Below are positions 1 through 10,625 of a stretch of DNA of 64,000 nucleotides, in pieces. A model generated the notes under the pieces. It did no database searches and was not told the origin of the DNA. It saw only the letters and a program-made list of their open reading frames with translations. This stretch comes from Candidatus Vallotia laricis (GTDB lineage: Bacteria > Pseudomonadota > Gammaproteobacteria > Burkholderiales > Burkholderiaceae): assembly GCF_020541325.1 (NCBI RefSeq), contig NZ_CP047399.1, forward strand, positions 682,001 to 746,000, in the 5' to 3' direction. The first letter of the stretch is position 1; each line of letters begins with the position of its first letter. The position numbers were made by a program, and so were the translations under genes.

Positions 1-314
1 GCTGCTTTATCAAATATTGCCATGTCGGCAAGAACCTTACGATCAAGTTCACTAGATACTTTTTTCAATCCGCTCATGAACATACTATAGGTGATACCGT
101 GTTGACGTACTGCTGCATTAATACGTGCGATCCATAAGCGCCGGAAAAGGCGCTTCCTGTTGCGACGATCGCGGTATGCATACTGACCAGCACGCATAAC
201 CGCCTGCTTCGCAATCCGAAATACACTATTGCGACGGCCACGATAACCCTTTGCGAGATTAATGATCTTTTTATGACGGGCGCGTGCGGTAACTCCACGT
301 TTAACGCGTGGCAT
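1..314 (-). CDS. rplT: 50S ribosomal protein L20 (partial, 3' end outside window)
   Basis: Large-subunit ribosomal protein L20, needed for 50S assembly by binding 23S rRNA. The minus frame opens with ATG at 314-312 and reads [18 protein letters not shown], then a very basic RNA-binding stretch ([20 protein letters not shown]), and continues through [20 protein letters not shown] to DMAIFDKAA at the window edge. About 104 codons are present; the family is about 118-119 residues, so some 14 C-terminal residues lie outside. A good Shine-Dalgarno (AGGAGA) sits about six bases upstream of the ATG. It is the last gene of the thrS-infC-rpmI-rplT cluster, 28 bases after rpmI. An open frame on the same strand at 74-298 is only a shadow in another phase. 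Confidence 0.95.
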   Translation of the reverse strand, partial: MPRVKRGVTARARHKKIINLAKGYRGRRNSVFRIAKQAVMRAGQYAYRDRRNRKRLFRRLWIARINAAVRQHGITYSMFMSGLKKVSSELDRKVLADMAIFDKA

Positions 315-342
315 ATTTCTCTCCTATGAATTTGATTTAGAG

Positions 343-540
343 TTACGCAAACGGCATCATTGCACGAACGGAATTGATATCTGACGTATGAACATCTGTA
401 CTGCCACGCAGGTGGCGTTTATTCTTTGTCGTCTTTTTCGTCAAGATGTGACGCTTAAAAGCTTGACCGCGCTTAACAGTACCACCCGGACGCACGACAA
501 AGCGCTTAGACGCACTTTTTTTGGTTTTCATCTTAGGCAT
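343..540 (-). CDS. rpmI: 50S ribosomal protein L35
   Basis: Small basic ribosomal protein L35 of the 50S subunit. The 65-residue product begins [20 protein letters not shown] and contains the family pattern [18 protein letters not shown], with the usual full length. The frame is open nine bases further upstream from a GTG (549), but the ATG at 540 is preferred because GGAG lies eight bases before it and the protein then starts at the conserved MPKMKTKK. It lies between infC (182-base gap) and rplT (28-base gap), the standard order. Co-transcription with infC and rplT is likely from spacing and strand. The 541-722 interval shows no separate promoter that I can defend. Confidence 0.96.
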   Translation of the reverse strand: MPKMKTKKSASKRFVVRPGGTVKRGQAFKRHILTKKTTKNKRHLRGSTDVHTSDINSVRAMMPFA

Positions 541-722
541 TGCTACCACTCCAGTTTTTGGACACGGGGGCTGAAGACTTTACTCTTATGAGCTCCAGGA
601 ACTACTTGTGGTCGGCGCGTTTTTGCGTTTAAGAGGCGCTCTTTTACAAGACAGAGCATTACTTTTGGATGTAGTCTTCCCTATTGAAATCGGCACTATG
701 CCGCGCGCATAGTTTACATCTA

Positions 723-1247
723 TTATTTCTTCTTTTTAGGGGCTAGAACCATAACCATCTGACGACCCTCCATCTTTGGCATTTGTTCTACCTGACCATA
801 GTCATCTAGATCCTGGCGAAGACGGCTTAACATGCGCGCACCAATTTCCTGGTGGGCCATTTCTCGTCCGCGAAAACGCAACGTAACTTTTGTCTTATCA
901 CCTTCCTCAAGAAATCTTGTCAAGTTGCGCAACTTGACGTTGTAATCTCCATCATTAGTGCCCGGTCGGAACTTTACTTCTTTTACCTGGATCACTTTTT
1001 GTTTAAGCTTTGCTTCATGCTGCTTCTTGGATTCTTGGTATTTAAATTTGCCATAGTCCATTAAGCGGCATACGGGTGGATTCGCCTGCGGAGCAATCTC
1101 GACAAGATCGACATCTTGCTGCTCCGATAAATGGAACGCCTCAACCAGCTTTACGATACCAATGGGTTCTCCATCAAGACCCACTAAACGCACTTCTGGT
1201 GCATTAATCTCACCGTTGATACGGTGTAACGATTTATCAGTAGCGAT
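723..1247 (-). CDS. infC: Translation initiation factor IF-3, ATC start codon
   Basis: IF-3 binds the 30S subunit, prevents premature joining of 50S and checks the start codon. The product ends with the typical [20 protein letters not shown] and contains [16 protein letters not shown] and the C-domain pattern [19 protein letters not shown] at 1193 would open the frame, but it cuts off the conserved N-terminus: the same frame continues upstream through [17 protein letters not shown]. The only sensible start is ATC at 1247-1245, with AGGAAA about eight bases upstream and an in-frame TAG at 1277-1275. That gives 174 residues, the family length. In E. coli infC starts with the rare AUU codon and IF-3 represses its own synthesis through it; the same logic is inferred here. 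The gap to thrS upstream is 54 bases. Confidence 0.93.
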   Translation of the reverse strand: MATDKSLHRINGEINAPEVRLVGLDGEPIGIVKLVEAFHLSEQQDVDLVEIAPQANPPVCRLMDYGKFKYQESKKQHEAKLKQKVIQVKEVKFRPGTNDGDYNVKLRNLTRFLEEGDKTKVTLRFRGREMAHQEIGARMLSRLRQDLDDYGQVEQMPKMEGRQMVMVLAPKKKK

Positions 1248-1301
1248 GTTCAGTTTCCTATAAAAATCAAAAAACTACCGCGATGTACTGCATATATCTT
1301 A

Positions 1302-3206
1302 CTAAGATACCTGCAACTCATTGCGCAGGCGATCGAGAAAGTCTTCGAATAGCATCACACCTAAGTCGATGCCGCCACGGGCGCGCACGGCTAACGTTTG
1401 CTTATCGCGCTCTTTGTCACCAACAATTACTAAATATGGGACTTTTTTTAGCGCGTATTCTCGTATTTTATAGCTAATCTTTTCGTTACGCAAATCGGCG
1501 GACGCCCTAAACCCTTGTTTTTTCAACAATTGGGTAACAATATTTGCGTAGACAACTGAACTTTCTGCAATATTGAGCACAATAACTTGCATTGGAGCTA
1601 GCCATAATGGCATCGCACCAGCATAGTGCTCAATTAAAATGCCAAGAAAGCGCTCCATCGAACCTAAAATCGCTCGGTGCAATATTACTGGGCAGCATCG
1701 ACTATTGCTTTCTGATACATATTCCGCTCCAAGGCGCTTTGGTAGTACAAAGTCTAGCTGAAGAGTTCCGCACTGCCACGATCTTCCCAGGGCATCCTTA
1801 ATATGGTATTCAACCTTTGGACCATAGAAGGCTCCTTCGCCATTAAGTTCTTGCCACTGTAGACCGCAGGCAGATAGGGCCGCACGCAAGCCCTGCTCTG
1901 CGCGATCCCATGTATCATCTGTGCCTGCGCGTTTTTCTGGTCGCAGTGCTAGTTTGATGTTGATCTGCCGGAAGCCGAAATCTTTGTATACACTCATCGC
2001 TAATGAATTAAACGCGACAGACTCTGATATCACTTGGTCTTCTGTACAAAAGATATGTGCGTCATCCTGCGCAAATCCACGCACCCTCATCAAACCATGA
2101 AGAGCACCTGAAGCTTCGTTTCGATGACATGAACTAAACTCAGCAAAACGTAGCGGAAGATCGCGGTATGAATGAAGATCATAATTAAACATCTGCACGT
2201 GCCCAGGACAGTTCATCGGTTTAATCGCATAATCTCGTTTCTCCGATTCTGTCGTAAACATATTCTCGCGATAGTTCTGCCAGTGTCCGGATCGCTCCCA
2301 TAGTGATCTTTCCATAATCATTGGCGTTTTTACCTCAAGGTAGCCTACCGCACTAAGCCGGCGTCTGAGGTATTGCTCTACTTGCTGCCATAATATCCAT
2401 CCATTTGGGTGCCAAAACACAAGTCCGGGAGCTTCTTCCCGTAGGTGAAATAAGTCTAGCTGCTTACCAAGTTTTCGATGATCACGCTTCTCAGCTTCTT
2501 CGAGCATACGGAGGTGCGCGATCTGATCTTCCTCACTCGCCCACGCCGTCCCGTAGATTCGCTGCAGTTGCTCACCACTTGCATTACCGCGCCAATATGC
2601 ACCAGCTAGCTTCGTAAGCTTAAAGTATTTAAGCTTACCCATAGATGGCACATGAGGTCCGCGGCATAGGTCTGTAAAACTACCATGCGAATACAGCTTA
2701 ATTTGCTCGCATTGAGGAATTGCCTCTATAATTTCAGTCTTGTAGCGCTCGCCTATACATTTAAAGTAGTTGACTGCTTCATCACGGGATACAGCACGCT
2801 GCAATACCTGTTCGTCTTTCTTTGCAAGCTCACGCATACGCCGTTCGATATTTTGTAGGTCTTGAAGCGTGAAGGCACGATGATAAGCAAAATCGTAATA
2901 GAACCCGTTCTCTATGACTGGACCGATCGCCACCTTGGCTTGTGGAAACAACTCTTTAACCCCATACGCAAGCAAGTGTGCTGTCGAGTGGCGAATAATC
3001 TCAAGCCCCTCCGGATCTTTATCTGTGATAATTGAAACACTAGCATCATGCCGAATCAAAGTTGACATATCTACGAGAGTGCCATTGACCTTGCCGCCAA
3101 GCGCGCTTTGTATAATATCTGGACCGATCGATACCGCTACTTCTGCTATCGTTACCGGATGATTATATTGCTGAGTAGAACCATCGGGCAGTCGTACCGA
3201 AATCAT
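1302..3206 (-). CDS. thrS: Threonyl-tRNA synthetase
   Basis: Charges tRNA-Thr with threonine in the cytoplasm. The 634-residue protein has the N-terminal TGS domain ([19 protein letters not shown]), the editing domain with [18 protein letters not shown], and the class II catalytic core with [30 protein letters not shown] and DDAHIF, followed by the anticodon-binding domain. An upstream frame from 3230 exists, but ATG at 3206 is chosen because AGGAAA lies just before it and homologues start at this M[IV]S[VI]RLPDGS motif. It precedes infC, as in most proteobacteria. A hairpin terminator (3262-3288) between tRNA-Val and thrS implies its own promoter or attenuation of read-through. Confidence 0.97.
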   Translation of the reverse strand: MISVRLPDGSTQQYNHPVTIAEVAVSIGPDIIQSALGGKVNGTLVDMSTLIRHDASVSIITDKDPEGLEIIRHSTAHLLAYGVKELFPQAKVAIGPVIENGFYYDFAYHRAFTLQDLQNIERRMRELAKKDEQVLQRAVSRDEAVNYFKCIGERYKTEIIEAIPQCEQIKLYSHGSFTDLCRGPHVPSMGKLKYFKLTKLAGAYWRGNASGEQLQRIYGTAWASEEDQIAHLRMLEEAEKRDHRKLGKQLDLFHLREEAPGLVFWHPNGWILWQQVEQYLRRRLSAVGYLEVKTPMIMERSLWERSGHWQNYRENMFTTESEKRDYAIKPMNCPGHVQMFNYDLHSYRDLPLRFAEFSSCHRNEASGALHGLMRVRGFAQDDAHIFCTEDQVISESVAFNSLAMSVYKDFGFRQINIKLALRPEKRAGTDDTWDRAEQGLRAALSACGLQWQELNGEGAFYGPKVEYHIKDALGRSWQCGTLQLDFVLPKRLGAEYVSESNSRCCPVILHRAILGSMERFLGILIEHYAGAMPLWLAPMQVIVLNIAESSVVYANIVTQLLKKQGFRASADLRNEKISYKIREYALKKVPYLVIVGDKERDKQTLAVRARGGIDLGVMLFEDFLDRLRNELQVS

Positions 3207-3261
3207 TGTGTTTTCCTGGTTCCGTGCCATGTATGGTTAGGTCGGAGTAAGATAACCACTG

Positions 3262-3288
3262 AAAAAATTCGGCCCTTAATAAGGGCCG
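3262..3288 (-). terminator. Intrinsic terminator downstream of tRNA-Val
   Basis: An 8-bp perfect stem (CGGCCCTT / AAGGGCCG, 3-base loop) is followed on the minus strand by AATTTTTTC. It lies after tRNA-Val and before thrS on the same strand, so it most likely ends the tRNA transcript; a role as a thrS leader attenuator cannot be excluded. Confidence 0.75.
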
Positions 3289-3427
3289 TATCTAGGTTCA
3301 ATATAAAACAAGGGATTGAAAAAACGCTCACTGTCGTTATATCAAAAAATTTTTAAGTATCATAGCTATTTTACTTATAAGCTGCTTTTTGCACGTATTT
3401 TTTGCGCAGCATTAAATTTGCATTTAT

Positions 3428-3504
3428 TGGTAGGCTTGATTGGACTCGAACCAACGACCCCCACCATGTCAAGGTGGTGCTCTAACCAACTGAGCTACAA
3501 GCCC
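3428..3504 (-). tRNA. tRNA-Val(GAC)
   Basis: A 77-base cloverleaf on the minus strand: GGGCTTG acceptor arm pairs with CAAGCCT (G1-U72 wobble), D arm GCTC/GAGC, anticodon loop TTGACAT (anticodon GAC, valine), T arm GTTGG-TTCGAGT-CCAAT, encoded CCA end. It lies 5' of thrS and is followed by a terminator at 3262-3288. This tRNA next to thrS is the arrangement I recall from Burkholderia, where relA lies further upstream. Confidence 0.93.
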
Positions 3505-6134
3505 CAAATAAATCCAATTTTAAGGAAGGTTTTATTTTCTGCCAAGTGTTTTATGAAAAAGAGAAATTTATATTTTTCTCAATTAAACTAATAAAATTTG
3601 CACTTTGATACATTACGTTTTCAGTCCGATTAACCGGGAAATCTCACTGGAATAGCAAAATCCCCAAGGACACGCTTGCAAAGGTAACTTAGTATATTTC
3701 ACCGTACGAACGTACGACCCCAGGTATCTCAAGATGACCTAGTCATATCTGCTAGTATGGCTTTCATACTAAGTTAATCACCCCCCCTGTCAACTTAATA
3801 GCGATAATAAAGCATGCTTTATAAGTCGATATTTATTTATTAAGTAAGCTGTATGCTGATAACCCTAAGCAGAAGCACCTGAATAGGGTGGTGTGCAGAT
3901 TTTCATTACGTGGAAATAGTAAGGTATTTGGATAATAAGTTTTTCACTATCTGACTTTAGTATATACCTAACATGATGTGTTTTCCGGCTCGCAAGCAAA
4001 CTCTCTAATTATGTAATACATTTTAACATTCTTGCACTGTAAAAATTTAGCCGTATATGATAAATAAAATCTTTTATGCGTACATCGCTAAGCAATAGCG
4101 CTTATAAAAATGTTATATGTGCATCAACACAATACAACACACCTCAGCTATATCAACAACAAAATTAATCAGCATCTTAATTGAAAGCCTATAAAATTCT
4201 GGCGCGCTCACACTAGATAAGTAAATTTTAATTAACTTAAGCTTTTCTATTAATTTTAATAATAAATTAAGATTAACTTTTTATTCTTTCATACCATATA
4301 CTATATTGATTAATATAAATTGTATTAATATTACACATGTAATAATTAAATTTATATTAATATGTTCTGGTCTTATATTTCAAAGCGTAACAGTATACTA
4401 TATAGTAGTTAGTATCTCTCGATTCGTTAGAAGTGCACATCTATTTAAGTTATCGACGCTGTCTGATAGACTACATAATGGAATGCAGATTAGCAATCCC
4501 TCTAAAACATAATGATTTAGAATAGCGCTACTCTAAATGACTTCTACTGATGAGTGTAATAAGATGATCGGACACTGGAATGCAAATTTGGCGAGATAGT
4601 TTGTCATTAACGATGCGTAAGCTACTATTTAGCGTATAGTCAATTTGCTTAAATTTAGTTGCACATTTTTAGTGCAATGTTAACTTAAATAAGCACTCAA
4701 ATATCTAGCGCAAGCACGATGCCCCGCTAATATTAGCTGGATCATAGCAGTATAGCTGTGGTGTGATATATGCATATTTTCGATGATCTATCTTGCGTGC
4801 TATGCGCGCATATAGCACAACATACTATTATGAACTGTTACATTTAGGAATGTTTATATTTTGCTCTTTAGTGGAATTTATGTAGGACTTCTACGCCCTT
4901 CTATAATTTTCTTACTGAAGCTACCAGTATTACCTAATTATTATAATGCAGTTGCTGGTCGCCTAGAAAATGTTTGTTATATATTAAACTAGTAGTCGTT
5001 ATGAGTTATGCGGTAGCTCAGAGCACTGAGTAGTGCTCATTAATATAATCAGCATCAAATATGCTAATTATTAGTATTAGTGTAAAATAAACTTATCATC
5101 ATCATGATCTATATCATGCATAATTGCTAGTCTAGACTGATAAAGAGCTATCGGATATGGGCCATATTTAACAATATAGATAGAGTTTTAGAGCTGTATA
5201 TATAAGTACGTTTGTAGCATGTCAGGTTTAATACTGACCTGTGTTGTATTAGTGCTAATATCTAGCTTATATCCGAAAAATCCGGTTTGGTTACTACTCC
5301 TAACAAATAGTATTCGTTAATCGGCTTTGCCTGGCAGGCTTGTAAAATACTTAAGATGTATATTGCAAATAAGTTTGCAATACTTCAGTTCATTAAAAGA
5401 AGCGATTTCCTGTTTGTATATGCTCTAAATGAATTAGGAAGATTACAGGTCCTGGACAGAGAGACGGTGCGCTCTAAGTAGAGCGAAATTATTATTTGCG
5501 CTATGCGCCACAGTGTGTAGATTAAGCATACACAAGTATTTACTATAAAAATCTAATGCTTAGATTTCGTCTGGAATTTATCTATATAAGCTAGCATACT
5601 TTAGCTAACTAGTAAGTTATTAAGGATTCGAAGAAAAATATTACAAAAGAGGCAGCTAGGTGCCTAGACTATAGGTACCAGATACATGTAGGGGTGTGTG
5701 GCAACAAGTCACTTATTTAATAGATAGTGATTTCCCTCTTCGATATGTAAATTCTGCGGAAATAAATGCTGTATTTAGCGGGTTGCTTATAGTATCCAAC
5801 TAGAGATGCACTAGCGGTTTACTGAGCTAGCTTTCGCGTTTTTTTCGAATATCGATGATACTCTCCTCTATTTTCTGGGATATACGACTTACAAGACTAC
5901 TTTTTATCTGAAAATCACTGACATGAGCAATCCGCATAGGTGATTAGACTGTACCGGTAACTGGTATCGCCTAGCTCTTGAATTTATTTGCTTTATTTTA
6001 GCAAGTAACGCAAGACATATCAAAATAAAAAAATTTCTATAATTTATTATCTCGAGTTGTATCTCAAGTTGTTCTATTAAGATTATTCCACGGGTAATAG
6101 AACATAATTAAATCTTTCTCACAGGAAGGAACCA
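3505..6134. other. Long non-coding island, no gene recognised
   Basis: About 2.6 kb of AT-rich sequence with stops in all frames. The longest frame (4306-4512, plus) has no recognisable family and a composition expected by chance. In the Burkholderia order I recall, relA (about 2.2 kb) lies upstream of tRNA-Val on the same strand, so the size fits a fully decayed relA, but no RelA motif could be read. A run of seven C occurs at 3781-3787. Nothing else is supported. Confidence 0.6.
6071..6103. repeat. Inverted repeat upstream of etfD
   Basis: A 9-bp perfect inverted repeat, GTTCTATTA at 6071-6079 and TAATAGAAC at 6095-6103, lies 31 bases before the etfD start. It could be an operator or a leader hairpin; no regulator can be assigned from sequence. 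Confidence 0.35.
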
Positions 6135-7805
6135 ATGACTCCGCAAAGCTGGATCGATCAGTATGGACCACGTGAATCCATAGACTATGATGTAGTAGTA
6201 GTAGGGGGCGGTCCAGCGGGGCTATCTGCTGCAATCCGGCTCAAGCAACGAGCGATAGAAAAAGGGGTAACGCTAGCAGTCTGCATATTAGAAAAGGGAT
6301 CAGAGATCGGCGCACATATTTTATCAGGAGCAGTGATAGATCCACGCGCACTAAACGAGCTAATTCCTCAATGGCGTACGCTGAGTGCACCACTAACAGT
6401 GCCAGTAGTAGAGGAGCATTTTTTATTTATGAGCCGTACGGGAGCGATAAAGATACCTAACTGGGCGCTGCCAGAGAATCTGAAGAATCACGGAAATTAC
6501 GTAGCGAGCTTAGGCAACGTGACTCGTTGGCTAAGCCAGAGAGCCGAAGCGCTAGGGGTGGAGATTTTCCCGGGATTTGCGGCGGCTGAAATTCTATATG
6601 GTAAGTGTGGCACAGTGCGGGGAGTAGCCACCAGCAACCTAGGAGTTGGTCGAGATGGTCATCCCACGGGACACTTCAAGCTAGGTATAGCACTGTATGC
6701 AAAATACACGCTTTTCTGCGAGGGAACGCATGGGCACTTAGGACGACAGCTGCAGGAGCGCTTTGAGCTACGAAATGGAATAGATCCGCAAGTATATAGT
6801 ATTGGCCTTAAAGAGCTTTGGGAAATAGATTCATCCCGGCATAAGCCGGGACTTGTCATCCATACAGCTGGCTGGCCACTGAATACAAAAACCTATGGTG
6901 GATCGTTTCTTTACCACCTGGACAACCATCAAGTAGCAATAGGATTTGTGGTAGGATTAGGCTATAAGAATCCGTACCTGTCACCGTTTGAGGAATTCCA
7001 GCGCTACAAAACACATCCAGCTATCCGAGAGTTTTTGGAGGGTGGCAAGCGAATAGCGTACGGTGCACGTGCAATAACTGCAGGCGGACTGATGTCACTG
7101 CCTAAACTCACGTTTGCGGGTGGAGCACTAGTAGGAGACGAAGCGGGATTTTTGAATGCTGCGCGCATCAAGGGTAGTCATGCTGCGATCAAGACTGGGA
7201 TGTTAGCTGCCGATGCTGCGTTTGAGGCTGTGCAAGCAGGGCGGTCCAATGATGAGCTACTCGCGTACCCGCAAGCGTTTAGGCGCTCGTGGTTGTATAG
7301 GGAACTATATAAGGCGCGTAACTTTAAACAGTGGATGAGCAGGGGCCTATATATAGGCTTGTTAATGGTATTTATCGAACAAAAGCTACTAGGTGGGTGC
7401 ATACCATGGACATTACATCATCAGAAAGCAGATCACGAGCAGCTAAAACCAGCAGCGCAGTACCAACCGATTGTATATCCTAGACCTGATGGAATGATTA
7501 CGTTTGACCGGCTCTCATCAGTGCTTCTTTCGAACACGAATCATAATAAAAACCAGCCTGCTCATTTAATATTAAGGGATATAAGCACACCAGTTCGAAT
7601 TAATCTACGCAAGTATGCGGGTCTAGAAAGCCTTTACTGTCCGGCAGCTGTGTATGAGTTCGTGCGCAATGAAATCGGCGAGGCGAAGCTAGTGATAAAC
7701 GCACAGAACTGTGTACATTGCAAGACCTGCGATATTAAGGATCCGACGCAAAACATTATATGGGTCACGCCCGAGAATGGCGGACCAAACTACTCGAATA
7801 TGTGA
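6135..7805 (+). CDS. etfD: Electron transfer flavoprotein-ubiquinone oxidoreductase
   Basis: Membrane-associated flavo-iron-sulfur enzyme that moves electrons from reduced ETF, and so from acyl-CoA and related dehydrogenases, to ubiquinone. The 556-residue product is full length. It has an N-terminal FAD-binding Rossmann motif (GGGPAGLSAAI, residues 24-34), the family stretches GAHILSGAVIDPRAL, HTAGWPL, GGSFLYH and GGLMSLPKL, and a C-terminal 4Fe-4S ferredoxin-like segment with NCVHCKTCDIKDPTQNI plus an upstream Cys in YCPAAVYEF. AGGAAGGA sits just before the ATG. It stands alone between two decayed islands; etfA and etfB are not in this window. An intact full-length frame between eroded neighbours suggests it is still selected. 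Confidence 0.96.
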   Translation: MTPQSWIDQYGPRESIDYDVVVVGGGPAGLSAAIRLKQRAIEKGVTLAVCILEKGSEIGAHILSGAVIDPRALNELIPQWRTLSAPLTVPVVEEHFLFMSRTGAIKIPNWALPENLKNHGNYVASLGNVTRWLSQRAEALGVEIFPGFAAAEILYGKCGTVRGVATSNLGVGRDGHPTGHFKLGIALYAKYTLFCEGTHGHLGRQLQERFELRNGIDPQVYSIGLKELWEIDSSRHKPGLVIHTAGWPLNTKTYGGSFLYHLDNHQVAIGFVVGLGYKNPYLSPFEEFQRYKTHPAIREFLEGGKRIAYGARAITAGGLMSLPKLTFAGGALVGDEAGFLNAARIKGSHAAIKTGMLAADAAFEAVQAGRSNDELLAYPQAFRRSWLYRELYKARNFKQWMSRGLYIGLLMVFIEQKLLGGCIPWTLHHQKADHEQLKPAAQYQPIVYPRPDGMITFDRLSSVLLSNTNHNKNQPAHLILRDISTPVRINLRKYAGLESLYCPAAVYEFVRNEIGEAKLVINAQNCVHCKTCDIKDPTQNIIWVTPENGGPNYSNM

Positions 7806-8164
7806 TAAATCTAAGCTACTTAGAATTAAGTATTCTAGGGAAGGTTATTTTCCAGATTAATTGCTCACTGCATACTTATAGTTATGCCCTCGCATATTAC
7901 ATGAAAGCGCTACGTTAAAATTATTGACGATCTGCTTCCAGATTTTTAGACTACTGCGTAAAGGTAGGATGCACTACTTCCTAGATTTGAAGTGCCGAAC
8001 TGTTTATTCTTTGCGGGGGGGGCATTAAGTGATTAGAAGAGCTATAAACTCGATTAAAGAAACGCTAGCAACTAAATTAAGATACATAGCATAGACAGTA
8101 GTTTAGTATAAACATCGCATAAATGCATCCTAACAACAAATTTTCTGCTGAAGAATCTCAGGGA

Positions 8165-8212
8165 TTTTAGTATTAATAAGCTCACATTTATTATGTGTAT
8201 TTAATACTAAAA
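8165..8212. repeat. Nested inverted repeat
   Basis: Outer arms of 12 bp match perfectly (TTTTAGTATTAA at 8165-8176, TTAATACTAAAA at 8201-8212) and enclose a smaller hairpin CACAT-ttatt-ATGTG (8183-8197). It may be a relict bidirectional terminator or a cruciform; no gene ends next to it. Confidence 0.6.
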
Positions 8213-8300
8213 ATTAATGCGTATAGTGCTTAAGTAGCATAATCTTCCCCTCATTCATGCCCACCTTCCGGTATATGATTAAATTAATAACGCCTCTACT

Positions 8301-8337
8301 AAATTATTTTTATATTCACAGAATATAAAAATAATTT
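8301..8337. repeat. Perfect 17-bp hairpin, loop ACA
   Basis: Arms 8301-8317 and 8321-8337 are exact reverse complements separated by ACA. The sequence is almost entirely A/T. It lies in the island about 500 bases after etfD, too far to be its obvious terminator. Confidence 0.7.
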
Positions 8338-9004
8338 TACTAACTCAGTATGCTAATCTCATGGGAAGGTTGATACATACCTTTTAAACTTTACGGGCGC
8401 GCTTAGTAATTGAAAAAAAGTATTTGTGGAGTACTTACTATGGAATCAGGGCATAACTTAATAAGCATACCACGCGTGGTTTTGTGCATGGATATGACAT
8501 CAAGTCACACATGCTATCTTAATAAGATCTTAAGCTAAGCTAGCTTACATTACTGTAATAAAGTTAATTTTTTCTTGAAAAGAATTATACCCTATAGAAT
8601 TAGAACAATAATATCGTCTATAAATTTAAATTTTATTAATCCCTCTTATACATCGTAATAGCAGATTAAATGTTACATGATGTATTTATTTTATGTTTAG
8701 CTATTCTTAATTTTAATTCAGACAAGCACTTTCCTAAAAAAGGTGTATGTACGAGTTTATGGCTTTATTATAATTGGTTCGATAGAACGTACTTTATTTA
8801 AGCTGTAGTATTTACTTGCCTTGTTGTCTACCATGCTGCACCTAGCATAGTGCTGGATAGCACTTATACTCGGGCATAAGTGCGCGTAACTCAGTAGCTT
8901 TTTCGAGAAAAACTGATTGGAAATATAGCTTAACTAAGTAATCAAATAAAGAATATTTATGCCAGACGTACATCAAGTGAGTGCGATGAATCCGCTGATA
9001 CTGA

Positions 9005-10318
9005 TTATGCATAGCAGCTCCCACTTGATGGGATGTATGCACAGCGTTCGGCTAATAATGTAGCTAGAGATATATCTAGGCCATGATGATCAAGCGCAGT
9101 AAGTAAAGTCAGGCTATTAATATGCGCAGTATCGAGATTCAGCTGGTAAATAAATTCATCTTTATCAATAACAAATAATTGATAAAGATGACGTAGGCTC
9201 ACATGCCACAGATTTACTACAAGTACATAGTGATCTGGTTTTTTCTGAGACCGTATCCGCGCGATCCAGTCAATTGCCTCAAGTTTATCTAGTAAACGAG
9301 CAGCCGTTTTCAACCCGCAGCGCTGTAAGCTCGCGAGTTCATATAGCGTATAGCGAGCGCGGCTCATATTACGAGCCTCATTAAGCCAGGCAATTAATTC
9401 TAGCGCATCAAGTAAATCGCTCCCAGCGTAGTCAACGCGATGGAAATGCCCGAGTCGAATCTCAGGCAACGCAGACGTCAACATCGCGCCAAATAGCGTT
9501 ATTAGCCAGCTTAGATAGACCCACAGCAAAAAAATTGGGATTGTTGCAAATGCGCCATACACAGCTGTATAGGTCGGAATATGTAAGATATAAAATCCAA
9601 AACCTCGCTTAGCAAGCTCAAATGCAATCGCTGCACATAATCCACCGATAAGTGCGTCACACCACGCTACCCGGCAGTTAGGCAAATAAACATATGATAA
9701 TGTAAAAGCTAGTACTGACAACGGTAATACTGCACCAATTAGAGCCCATTCAACAAATGTTGGCATTGCGCGTGACGCAACGCCCGATGCTACACCGGCT
9801 ACATTAGCAACTGTACTAGCAAACATCGAATGCGTAAGTAAATAAGATGATACCGATAAACTTGCACCGATTAATAGTGGCCCTAGCGTAATAATTGCCC
9901 AATACACTAGAATGCGCTGTGCAAGTGGACGGGACTTACGTACACGCCAGATTGTATTAAACGACGATTCAACGATCATCATCGTCATAACTGACGTAAC
10001 CATAAGAGTAATCGTGCCGATCGTTGTCAGCCCTTTCGCTTTTTCTGCAAACTGATTTAAGTATTTAAAAATTTGGCTATTAATCTGCGCTGGCATTAAA
10101 TGGTCAGCAAGAAAACCTTGCAAAGACTGTTGGAATGATGCAAAGAGTGGAAAAACAGTAAACAACGCAAAAGCTACGGTTGCTAGTGGTACTAGAGATA
10201 ATACGGTCGTGAATGTAAGACTACCCGCTACTTGCGGGATACGATCTTCAGCACTGCGTTGCGCAATAAAGTGCGCGAGCCGCTTCAGAGCATCTAAATC
10301 GATATTAAACTTCGTCAA
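9005..10318 (-). CDS. YihY/BrkB family (UPF0761) inner-membrane protein
   Basis: Member of the YihY/virulence-factor-BrkB membrane family; the molecular role is not firmly established. The 437-residue product starts with a short cytoplasmic segment, then RIPQVAGSLTFTTVLSLVPLA, the family signature, followed by about six hydrophobic spans (for example LTTIGTITLMVTSVMTMMIV, ALIGAVLPLSVLAFTLSYVY, FATIPIFLLWVYLSWLITLF). The C-terminal 140 residues are soluble and winged-helix-like (ELASLQRCGLKTAARLLDKL). The start codon is TTG at 10318-10316, supported by AAGGAAG seven to eight bases upstream and an in-frame TAG at 10324-10322. It stands alone, transcribed away from the rRNA operon terminator. 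Confidence 0.88.
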   Translation of the reverse strand: MTKFNIDLDALKRLAHFIAQRSAEDRIPQVAGSLTFTTVLSLVPLATVAFALFTVFPLFASFQQSLQGFLADHLMPAQINSQIFKYLNQFAEKAKGLTTIGTITLMVTSVMTMMIVESSFNTIWRVRKSRPLAQRILVYWAIITLGPLLIGASLSVSSYLLTHSMFASTVANVAGVASGVASRAMPTFVEWALIGAVLPLSVLAFTLSYVYLPNCRVAWCDALIGGLCAAIAFELAKRGFGFYILHIPTYTAVYGAFATIPIFLLWVYLSWLITLFGAMLTSALPEIRLGHFHRVDYAGSDLLDALELIAWLNEARNMSRARYTLYELASLQRCGLKTAARLLDKLEAIDWIARIRSQKKPDHYVLVVNLWHVSLRHLYQLFVIDKDEFIYQLNLDTAHINSLTLLTALDHHGLDISLATLLAERCAYIPSSGSCYA

Positions 10319-10625
10319 AGTCTATCTTCCTTACTTGCTGTTTATCTAGACAGCTTTAACGATATTATCGTATTAACAACTAATATAAACATATTAGCCT
10401 ATACTTTATTGGATTAACTTAAGTCATATAGATTTAAAGCCGGAAGCGACAGAGGTTTAAATAAGTTTACTATTTAGTAGCCTTACTTATAGCGCATTTT
10501 AGTTTTTCTATGGCCTAACATACGGGCTAGCCTGCCTATCTTGTATAGGCTATTTGGAGTATGCAACCTGCATGCAACCTTATGAGATACTTACTTCCAG
10601 TATCCATCCAATTTTCAGGAGATTT
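10319..10625. other. Intergenic region between YihY-like gene and rRNA terminator
   Basis: About 300 bases, AT-rich. It should contain the promoter of the YihY-like gene on the minus strand, but I cannot point to a convincing -35/-10 pair. No gene or repeat seen. Confidence 0.5.

Larger units (their letters stand above)
7806..9004. other. Non-coding island with two long hairpins
   Basis: About 1.2 kb without a credible gene. It holds eight G at 8015-8022, a nested hairpin at 8165-8212 and a perfect 17-bp hairpin at 8301-8337, listed separately. A minus frame at 8842-9042 overlaps the end of the next gene and resembles nothing known. Confidence 0.6.

Noticed and set aside
74..298. Minus open frame of 74 codons at the left edge
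   Set aside because: Shadow in another phase of rplT, which explains the region.
3316..3591. Plus open frame spanning tRNA-Val
   Set aside because: Runs antisense through a clear tRNA gene; no family resemblance.
4306..4512. Plus frame whose end reads LSDRLHNGMQ, recalling the RelA/SpoT HD-domain motif
   Set aside because: Relatives would encode relA on the other strand, the flanking residues do not fit, and the rest of the frame is low-complexity. Judged chance.
8842..9042. Minus frame overlapping the end of the YihY-like gene
   Set aside because: Considered as a frameshifted C-terminus, but it does not resemble the family.
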